Positions 1-7,261 of a stretch of DNA of 7,503 nt are shown piece after piece. The stretch spans positions 1 to 7,503 of the forward strand of contig JACQQW010000278.1 of the NCBI GenBank assembly GCA_016206745.1, in the 5' to 3' direction. The notes beneath the pieces were generated by a model. The model searched no databases. It saw only the letters and a program-made list of their open reading frames with translations, and was not told the origin of the DNA. How positions within the stretch are numbered: the stretch's first letter is position 1; every line of letters begins with the position of its first letter. Position numbers and translations under genes: made by a program. This DNA comes from Candidatus Omnitrophota bacterium (GTDB lineage Bacteria; Omnitrophota; Gorgyraeia; Zapsychrales; Fredricksoniimonadaceae).

Positions 1-18
1 GACACTTTTTGGACACTT
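1..18 (+). repeat. 18-base direct repeat, copy 1
   Basis: GACACTTTTTGGACACTT is identical to 1861-1878 and in the same orientation. An 18-base exact match that is not low-complexity is not expected by chance in a window this size. Both copies can be read as DTFWTL in a recombinase-like frame. The copy touches the window edge, so the repeat may extend further left. Confidence 0.85.
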
Positions 19-63
19 GACCTGGTCGGCAAGGGGGAGGGGGACACAGAGATTTTTGGTTAG
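1..63 (+). pseudogene. 3' tail of a tyrosine recombinase (rest lies left of the window)
   Basis: Frame 1 is open from the first base and ends at TAG 61-63. It begins DTFWTL, the same six residues, encoded by the same 18 bases, as the C-terminal region of the recombinase fragment at 1594-1959. After those residues the two tails differ completely; this one continues DLVGKGEGD. I infer that the window opens inside the last codons of a second, related phage-type integrase. No catalytic residue is inside the window, so whether the gene is intact cannot be judged. Alternatively, the 18 bases are only a recombination-site repeat and the short open frame is chance. Confidence 0.45.
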
Positions 64-155
64 AAATGTGATAACCCTCATCTGAATTTTTTCAATTTTT
101 TCAAACACCATCTTTCCTTTGCCACCGGACAGCCCACCAGGAAATTTCCTTCTTC

Positions 156-184
156 TTGATTTTTAGTTCCTGATGGGATATACT
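156..184 (+). promoter_or_regulatory. Putative sigma70-type promoter for the 43-codon ORF
   Basis: TTGATT (156-161) and TATACT (179-184) are separated by 17 bases, each one mismatch from consensus at optimal spacing. Transcription would start near 191, about 22 bases before the ATG at 213. It could drive both the small ORF and the PIN frame behind it. Confidence 0.55.
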
Positions 185-212
185 TTTATTGAAACCAAAG
201 GGGGGACGCGAT

Positions 213-344
213 ATGACCAAAAAACAGAAAGAAATTAATAAAAAAATCCGTGCTATTGACAGATTGACAGGCATGTTTAAGGTCAACGGTGCCAATCGAA
301 CAAAAACAGTAAAGGGATACCGCTTTGTCCTCAAGAATTATTAG
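213..344 (+). CDS. Small basic hypothetical protein (43 aa) upstream of the PIN gene
   Basis: ATG at 213 is preceded by a G-rich Shine-Dalgarno-like run (AAAGGGGGG, ending about 7 bases before it) and by a near-consensus promoter at 156-184. The frame ends at TAG 342-344. The product is lysine-rich and basic (it begins MTKKQKEINKK and ends KGYRFVLKNY), with no signal peptide or membrane segment. I do not recognise the family. It sits just before a PIN-domain frame, in the same reading frame and separated from it only by TAG TTT TGA, so it could be a partner or antitoxin of the PIN protein, a leader ORF, or a remnant. Antitoxin status is only suggested by position. The good start signals are the main argument that it is translated. 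Confidence 0.5.
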   Translation: MTKKQKEINKKIRAIDRLTGMFKVNGANRTKTVKGYRFVLKNY

Positions 345-350
345 TTTTGA

Positions 351-899
351 TGTCCCTCCAAGAGTAATTGTCCTTCCAGTATCATCCTCGATACGAATTT
401 TATTATCAATTTAACGTATACATGTACTGACCGTTCTCCCAGTCGAAATGCCGCTGACTGTAATAATTTCGTTAAATCTTTATCATATGACGGATGTGCG
501 ATTTTCATTCCTCAAATCGTAGTAAATGAATTCTGCCATCAAGCTTATATGGATGCGCTTTCTGAATATCAGCATAAGCAGAACATTGGCGGGGATAAAA
601 TAGCTTTATATAAAAAGAGACCAAATTTGATCGCGCCTGGGCATAATAAGATTCAGAATGCCATTAAAGCCCTGGATGACATTATTTCTGAACGTGAACT
701 TAATGAAGGGGGACTTGCTGTCCGTGATAGGGCGCTGGGCTTAATGCGTCAGTATCATTTTTTGCCGTCGGACGCATATATAGCCGCCATTGCCATTGAG
801 AACAAAATTGGCCATATCGCTACTTTGGATCGTTATTTTGCGAAACGTATTTCTGAGCAGTATTTAAAAGTATTTATGCCGGTCGAGTTGATTTATTAA
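351..899 (+). CDS. PIN-domain ribonuclease (VapC-like), start codon missing or frameshifted
   Basis: The frame is open from 351 to TAA 897-899, 182 codons. The N-terminal part reads IILDTNFIINL (codons 11-21), the first PIN strand with its catalytic Asp (codon 14). FIPQIVVNEF carries the Glu (codon 60). The C-terminal part has LPSDAYIAAIA (Asp, codon 141) and IATLDRYF (Asp, codon 160). All four metal-binding acidic positions of the PIN fold are therefore present, and a single-strand ribonuclease role is the family expectation. The first in-frame ATG (549) would discard the first Asp and the Glu, so it is a poor start. No ATG, GTG or TTG lies between the in-frame TGA (348-350) and the first catalytic Asp. 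An ATG at 350-352 is out of frame: it reads five codons and stops at 365-367. Removing one base just after it would give M-P-S-K-S-N-C and restore the full gene. A one-base insertion or sequence error, or an unusual ATC start at 381, are the options. The 3' end overlaps the convergent XRE gene by 4 bases. Confidence 0.75.
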   Translation, partial: CPSKSNCPSSIILDTNFIINLTYTCTDRSPSRNAADCNNFVKSLSYDGCAIFIPQIVVNEFCHQAYMDALSEYQHKQNIGGDKIALYKKRPNLIAPGHNKIQNAIKALDDIISERELNEGGLAVRDRALGLMRQYHFLPSDAYIAAIAIENKIGHIATLDRYFAKRISEQYLKVFMPVELIY

Positions 900-1105
900 A
901 GAGCTTCTTCCGCTTCTTTAGCAAGCCGCCCGAAGGAAATATTGAGGGCTTTGGCGAGTTTATAGGCAACAGTAATGCTGATGTCGACCTTTCCCCATTC
1001 AATATCGCTGACGTATGTTCTGTGAATATCGGCCTTCTCTGCCAGTATTTCTTGGGACAATTTTAGCTTTAAGCGGTATTTTCGTATTAACCCACCAAAT
1101 TTCAT
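896..1105 (-). CDS. Small XRE-family (Cro/C1-type) helix-turn-helix regulator, 69 aa
   Basis: On the minus strand the product reads GGLIRKYRLKLKLSQEILAE (residues 4-23). KADIHRTYVSDIEWGKVDIS then completes the helix-turn-helix and the following loop, and AYKLAKALNISFGRLAKEAE closes the five-helix fold. This is the typical XRE layout, with the DNA-recognition helix near residues 27-36. I chose the ATG at 1105-1103 because the domain begins there. The longer open frame reaching 1213 runs antisense through the transposase remnant and adds residues with no XRE character. No strong ribosome binding site is visible. The stop (896-898) overlaps the stop of the PIN frame, so the two genes converge. 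XRE proteins of this size act as repressors or as antitoxin-like autoregulators; the target here is unknown. Confidence 0.8.
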   Translation of the reverse strand: MKFGGLIRKYRLKLKLSQEILAEKADIHRTYVSDIEWGKVDISITVAYKLAKALNISFGRLAKEAEEAL

Positions 1106-1142
1106 CCGTAGTTTTATAGTCTTGCCAGCCGTATTCATATAG

Positions 1143-1418
1143 ACTATAATCTTTGTAAAGTTTGCGCATGACCGCTGGAAGATTGAGAACAATGGGTTCC
1201 ATGAGTTGGTCAACCAATGGCATGCGGATCATGTGTATCGCCATGACCCTGTAGCGATTGAAGTATTCGGATTGTTAACCATGTTGGCGTATATCCTTTT
1301 TCACGTTTTTATTGGACGGAATTTAAAGGCCGTCTTTCGCGCCCGGCACACTAAGCAACACCTGGCCCGGATGATTACCGCCCAGATTTACGCTGCAGAG
1401 AATTTTATCCCGCCGTAA
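1143..1418 (+). pseudogene. C-terminal remnant of a DDE transposase (IS4-like)
   Basis: The frame is open after TAG 1140-1142 and ends at TAA 1416-1418. It reads DRWKIENNGFHELVNQW and then HDPVAIEVFGLLTMLAYILF, the end of a DDE transposase. The RWxIEN segment, with its Glu at 1185-1187, matches the region of the third catalytic acidic residue, followed by the usual hydrophobic C-terminal helices. The two upstream Asp residues and everything before are missing. The sequence to the left instead encodes the XRE regulator on the other strand. This is a dead 3' fragment, and no terminal inverted repeat or target duplication was found around it. The IS4-superfamily assignment is from recognition of this motif only. 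Confidence 0.72.
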
Positions 1419-1440
1419 AGCAGGTATCCTCCCTCCCTGG

Positions 1441-1468
1441 CCCTCCCCACAGTCTTGATGGGGGAGGG
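1441..1468. repeat. C-rich/G-rich inverted repeat (REP-like hairpin)
   Basis: CCCTCCCCA (1441-1449) and TGGGGGAGGG (1459-1468) form a near-perfect stem around a 9-base loop, with one unpaired extra G on the right arm. A further CCCTCCCT lies just to the left. It sits 22 bases behind the transposase remnant. It lacks a following T-tract, so it is not a standard intrinsic terminator on the plus strand. GC-rich hairpins of this style are often dispersed intergenic repeats; other genome copies cannot be seen here. I recognise nothing else in 1419-1593. Confidence 0.6.
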
Positions 1469-1593
1469 AAGCCGCGTTGACAGGCGCTGGAATAAAACTG
1501 TTTGTCTCTGTGGCAAATGACTGGTTTTTGTCCGCAGACCGGCCAAAATTCCCAAGCGAATTTGCCCCCTCCTTGAGCTTAACCTGCGCCTAG

Positions 1594-1959
1594 ACGAGGG
1601 ATTCCCAGTGTAAAAACGCTTGTTGCGGAATTCCTGATGTACGAAAGTCTTTCTCGACAGCATTAAGGAAATCTGGTATAAATAATTTCCGTTTTCACGA
1701 TTTACGGCACACGTTTGCCAGCCAGTTGGTCATGTCTGGCGTAGATTTAAACACGGTGCGGGAATTATTGGGGCATAAAGATATGACCATGACGCTAAGA
1801 TACAGCCATCTTGCTCAAAGCCATAAACAACGGGCAGTGGACACGCTTGGCAAGAGAATGGACACTTTTTGGACACTTAGTCCTAAATTAGAAGTATCAG
1901 AGAAATTAGACATTTCACAACCGACTGATAATGATCTAGTTACACTATTCGGGAAGTAG
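1594..1959 (+). pseudogene. Catalytic C-terminal part of a phage-type tyrosine recombinase (integrase), 5'-truncated
   Basis: The frame is open from TAG 1591-1593 to TAG 1957-1959 (121 codons). It reads DVRKSFSTAL, then FRFHDLRHTFASQL with the HxxR pair (codons 35 and 38). LLGHKDMTMTLRYSHL follows, with the second His (codon 61) and the nucleophilic Tyr (codon 70, 1801-1803). These are the box II residues of the tyrosine recombinase family. The N-terminal arm and core-binding domains and the first catalytic Arg are absent. No plausible start exists: the only usable codon, TTG at 1726, falls inside the catalytic box. It is therefore a remnant, although what remains is undamaged. The last codons overlap the 5' end of tRNA-Pro by 10 bases, and an 18-base repeat within its tail is shared with the left window edge. 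This marks the site of a former integrative element. Confidence 0.82.
1861..1878 (+). repeat. 18-base direct repeat, copy 2, within the recombinase tail
   Basis: Identical to 1-18. The copy belongs to a local tandem: GGACACTT (1860-1867), three T, GGACACTT (1871-1878). A degenerate third unit, GGACACGCTT, lies at 1839-1848. In frame it encodes DTFWTL of the recombinase remnant. It may be conserved coding sequence of two related integrases, or a recombination site embedded at the 3' end of the integrase gene. Confidence 0.85.
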
Positions 1960-2023
1960 CGCAGCTGGCTAGCGCGCTTCGTTCGGGACGAAGAGGTCGT
2001 GGGTTCAAATCCCGCCTTCCCGA
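1950..2023 (+). tRNA. tRNA-Pro (anticodon CGG)
   Basis: The cloverleaf is complete. Acceptor arms CGGGAAG (1950-1956) and CTTCCCG (2016-2022) pair fully, and the discriminator A is at 2023. The D stem is GCGC/GCGC (1959-1962, 1972-1975). The anticodon stem is CTTCG/CGAAG (1977-1981, 1989-1993) with loop TTCGGGA, giving anticodon CGG at 1984-1986. The T stem is GTGGG/CCCGC with one G-T pair and loop TTCAAAT. It reads CCG proline codons. CCA is not encoded and must be added after transcription. The 5' end overlaps the last codons and stop of the recombinase remnant. No clear promoter or terminator is visible. Confidence 0.95.
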
Positions 2024-2136
2024 CTTTATAGAACGACAATCCGGCAGGGCGGGTTTAGTCCAGACTTCCTTGAGGTAAGACATTATTCATGACCGCTTCC
2101 GTTTCTTGCCCCCTTTCTAACTCTCCCTGCGCCATA

Positions 2137-2164
2137 TTGACAGCAATTAAGCCCATGGTATAAT
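2137..2164 (+). promoter_or_regulatory. Perfect-consensus sigma70-type promoter of the ATPase gene
   Basis: TTGACA (2137-2142) and TATAAT (2159-2164) match both consensus boxes exactly with a 16-base spacer. Transcription should begin near 2171, about 50 bases before the ATG at 2222. Two inverted repeats begin on the very next base, which suggests that a strong promoter is held in check by a repressor. Confidence 0.85.
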
Positions 2165-2204
2165 CGTTCATTTAATAGAACGAAATCGTTCATTCTATAG
2201 AACG
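2165..2204. promoter_or_regulatory. Double operator-like inverted repeat over the transcription start
   Basis: CGTTCATTTAATAGAACG (2165-2182) and CGTTCATTCTATAGAACG (2187-2204) match at 16 of 18 positions. Each has CGTTC/GAACG arms around an 8-base centre, and the second also contains the perfect palindrome TTCTATAGAA. Their centres are 22 bases apart, about two helical turns, so two dimers could bind on the same face of the DNA. The position directly downstream of the -10 box fits repression. As RNA they would form two weak 5-base stems in the leader. The cognate regulator is not identified. Confidence 0.65.
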
Positions 2205-2221
2205 TTATCGGGTGAGAATAA

Positions 2222-3430
2222 ATGTTTAAAAGAGCAATTACAAATACAATCATTTCCCGGCTTTCCGAGAAAAGGAAATTCATCCAGATTATTTTAGGGC
2301 CCCGGCAAGTCGGTAAGTCCACCGCGATTCGGCAAGCCACAAAAGAGCTGCCGTATCCCAATGTGTATGCCCTGGCTGATTTGCCGATACCGCCAGACCA
2401 TGAATTTATCGCACAAAATTGGAATGAAGCAAGGAAGCAGACAAAGGATGGACAAAAAGTCATTTTAGTTCTTGATGAAATCCAGAAAATAGAAGGATGG
2501 TCAAATATTGTCAAGAGATTTTGGGATGAGGATACACATGCAGGGCGCAATATTCAGGTGGTCCTGCTTGGTTCTTCGGCGCTTATGATTCAAAAGAAGC
2601 TCCCGGAATCTTTAGCCGGACGGTTTGAAATCATCCGTTTTACGCATTGGTCGTATGTGGAATGCCACAAAGCTTTTGGATGTAATCTTGAAGACTACCT
2701 TTTTTATGGCGGTTATCCTGGTGGGTACGAATTGATCAACGAAGAAAAACGTTGGAAGCAGTTTGTAACAGATTCTTTGGTTGAAACGGCCATTACAAGA
2801 GACATCGTGTTTTTGGCGGACGTTCAAAAGCCGGTGCTTTTAAGAAAATTATTGTATCTTGGGTGTGAATATGGCGGTCAAATATTGTCTTACGGGAAGA
2901 TTTTAGGAGACTTAAACGATGCGGGGAGTAAGTTGACCCTCATGAATTATCAGAAATATTTGGAAGCGGCATTTTTAATGGGAGGGCTTCAAGCATGGAA
3001 AGGCAGCGGAATACTGCGGCAGAAATCGCCTCCGAAGTGGATGCCTTTAAACACGGCATTAATGACAGCGTTATCCGCTAAAACCAGAAAAGAAATGATG
3101 AACGACAAGAAAATCTATGGCAGGTTAGTTGAGGTAGCTATTGGCGCGTATCTTTATAATCAGGCATTGGTCAACGGGTACGAGATTTATTATTGGCGGG
3201 AAGGAGATATTGAGGTTGATTTTGTCGTTCGATATGGAGAAAAATTATTAGGGATTGAAGTAAAAACGGGTTTTGAGCACAGTGGCAAGGCACTTGACAT
3301 TTTTAAAAAGAGATACCCAAAAGCGCAGACCTTATTGGTGGGGGAGTATGGCATCAATGTTGAGAAATTTTTGAAGACTCCGGTGGAGGAATATTTTACT
3401 GCGTTGAAATTATCGGCAAACAGATTATAA
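2222..3430 (+). CDS. AAA+ ATPase with C-terminal DUF4143-type, PD-(D/E)xK-like region (402 aa)
   Basis: The start ATG at 2222 has GGTGAG five bases upstream. Walker A is GPRQVGKST (residues 26-34) and Walker B is ILVLDEIQ (81-88, Asp85-Glu86). A sensor-1-like LLGSSA (115-120) follows, then an arginine-finger candidate in SLAGRFE (Arg134). This order, with DEIQ and the LGSSA segment, is typical of the widespread ATPases carrying a DUF4143 domain. The C-terminal end has EVDFVV (Asp333) and GIEVKTG (Glu346, Lys348), the D...ExK spacing of a PD-(D/E)xK nuclease fold. Family function is unsettled: these genes are scattered, frequently transferred, and linked to mobile or defence-type DNA. No signal peptide or membrane span is seen, so the product should be cytoplasmic. 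It is transcribed alone from a consensus promoter with a double operator. Its AT-rich codon use differs from the acyP-ligA-xerD block and supports acquisition. Length is normal for the family. Confidence 0.88.
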   Translation: MFKRAITNTIISRLSEKRKFIQIILGPRQVGKSTAIRQATKELPYPNVYALADLPIPPDHEFIAQNWNEARKQTKDGQKVILVLDEIQKIEGWSNIVKRFWDEDTHAGRNIQVVLLGSSALMIQKKLPESLAGRFEIIRFTHWSYVECHKAFGCNLEDYLFYGGYPGGYELINEEKRWKQFVTDSLVETAITRDIVFLADVQKPVLLRKLLYLGCEYGGQILSYGKILGDLNDAGSKLTLMNYQKYLEAAFLMGGLQAWKGSGILRQKSPPKWMPLNTALMTALSAKTRKEMMNDKKIYGRLVEVAIGAYLYNQALVNGYEIYYWREGDIEVDFVVRYGEKLLGIEVKTGFEHSGKALDIFKKRYPKAQTLLVGEYGINVEKFLKTPVEEYFTALKLSANRL

Positions 3431-3431
3431 T
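3404..3431 (+). promoter_or_regulatory. Putative promoter of the acyP-ligA-lipoprotein-xerD operon
   Basis: TTGAAA (3404-3409) and a perfect TATAAT (3426-3431) are 16 bases apart. The -10 box contains the TAA stop (3428-3430) of the ATPase gene. Transcription would start around 3438, only about two bases before the acyP ATG at 3440. No Shine-Dalgarno sequence precedes that ATG, which agrees with leaderless or near-leaderless translation. Confidence 0.55.
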
Positions 3432-3439
3432 TATCAGCT

Positions 3440-6233
<2,794 letters not shown>

Positions 6234-6237
<4 letters not shown>

Positions 6238-7124
6238 ACCATTTGATCGAAGAGTTTATCACGCACATATCGGTTGAACGGGGGCTGGCCAAGAACACCT
6301 TGTTGGCGTATAGGCGCGATTTGGAAAAATACGCGGGGTATTTGGCAAAGAAAGGCGCCGCCTCGCCGCAGAACGTGGCCCGCGCGCAGGTGACCGATTA
6401 TATGTTCGACTTAAAGAAACATGGGTTGACGGCAACCAGCATCTGCCGTCATTTGGCCGCGATCAAAATGTTTCACCGTTTTTTAGTGCGGGAGAATTTA
6501 TGCGCCGAAGATCCCACGGGCCTGGTTGAGACGCCGAAATTATGGAAGCGCGTGCCGGAGGTCTTGACCCAAAGGGAAATCGATGCCATTCTAGAGAGGG
6601 CGGATCAGGCCAAGGGCATACAGGCCAAACGGGACCATGCGATGCTGGAACTTCTTTACGCCGCCGGCCTGCGCGTTTCAGAGCTGGTGGACTTGAAAAT
6701 GACAAGCGTGAATTTTGAGGCCGGGTTTGTCCGCGCCGTTGGCAAGGGCAGCAAGGAACGGATCGTGCCTGTCGGTCAAAAAGCCCGCGAGGCCCTGGGT
6801 GTTTATTGCGCAAAGGCCAGGGGGAAATTATTGAAGGACAAAGAAAGCGACGCGCTGTTTGTCAGCCGCCTGGGCAAGAAGATGAGCCGGGTGGCCGCCT
6901 GGAACATCATCAAGCTTTACGCGCGCCTGGCGGGCATCAAGAAAAACATCAAACCGCACACCCTGCGCCATACCTTTGCCACGCATTTGCTGGAACATGG
7001 CGCGGACCTGCGCAGCGTGCAGGAAATGCTCGGCCATGTGGACATTTCCACCACGCAGATTTACACGCATGTGGACAAAGAACGGCTCAAAAGCGTTCAT
7101 AAACAATTTCATCCGCGGAGCTAA
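6234..7124 (+). CDS. xerD: Site-specific tyrosine recombinase XerD
   Basis: XerD works with XerC at the chromosomal dif site to resolve chromosome dimers, normally triggered by FtsK at the septum. The 296-residue product is standard in length. It has the N-terminal SAM-like core-binding domain (IEEFITHISVERGLAKNT, about 5-22) and the full catalytic set: Arg147 in GLRVSEL, Lys171 in GKGSKERIVP, His242 and Arg245 in HTLRH, His268 in MLGHVD, and Tyr277 in TQIYTHV. The C-terminal end, HKQFHPRS, matches the typical XerD ending. XerC is possible, but the YAAGLRVSEL and STTQIYTHV wording and the ending favour XerD. The start ATG overlaps the lipoprotein stop as ATGA and has no Shine-Dalgarno sequence, implying coupling. 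Composition matches ligA, so it belongs to the resident chromosome and is unrelated to the integrase remnants on the left. Confidence 0.93.
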
Positions 7125-7261
7125 AGTTAAGGAAAGATCGAAAATTCGAACTTATCTCCACTGAGAAAGAGGTTCCCAAAGGGCGACGCAAGATCGCCGT
7201 TAAGGTTGTTGATATTTTTGGCAATGATACAACGAAGGTGATTGAGGTGAATGTCGTATGA
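7103..7261 (+). pseudogene. C-terminal remnant resembling a DNA methyltransferase tail
   Basis: This frame is open from the last codons of xerD and ends at TGA 7259-7261. From about 7133 it reads KDRKFELISTEKEVPKGRRK and then IAVKVVDIFGNDTTKVIEVNVV. The KVVDIFGND.. block followed by an IEV ending is one I associate with the C-terminal end of site-specific (type III-like) DNA methyltransferases. That identification rests on memory of the motif only. There is no start codon with a ribosome binding site and no catalytic domain, so only the tail is present, abutting the intact xerD. The breakpoint probably lies within about 10 bases of the xerD stop. Its stop overlaps the start of the next gene as ATGA, an arrangement expected of an original methyltransferase-AlbA_2 gene pair. 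Confidence 0.5.

Noticed and set aside
85..104. Tandem AATTTTTTC repeat as a possible terminator or regulatory tract
   Set aside because: Two short copies of a T-rich 9-mer without a preceding stem are low-complexity and expected in AT-rich intergenic DNA.
101..334. 77-codon minus-strand open frame opposite the small ORF
   Set aside because: It is the antisense of the 43-codon ORF, which has better promoter and ribosome binding signals. The product shows no recognisable domain.
999..1244. 81-codon minus-strand frame over the XRE and transposase region
   Set aside because: It overlaps the clear XRE frame on the same strand and is antisense to the transposase remnant. No motif is visible.
1388..1663. 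91-codon minus-strand open frame across the inverted repeat
   Set aside because: Its product is arginine/serine-rich with no domain character and is largely created by the GC-rich repeat. It also runs over the transposase and integrase remnants.
1906..1932. Possible tRNA promoter TTAGAC / GATAAT
   Set aside because: The spacer is only 15 bases and both boxes are imperfect, so it is not convincing inside the integrase tail.
2083..2550. 155-codon minus-strand frame opposite the ATPase start
   Set aside because: It lies antisense to the promoter and the Walker A-encoding part of the ATPase, and it is a cysteine/serine-rich product without domain features.
1..3430. CRISPR array or direct-repeat cassette
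   Set aside because: The only repeats are one pair of 18-mers about 1.86 kb apart and the two operator palindromes; there is no regular repeat-spacer pattern.
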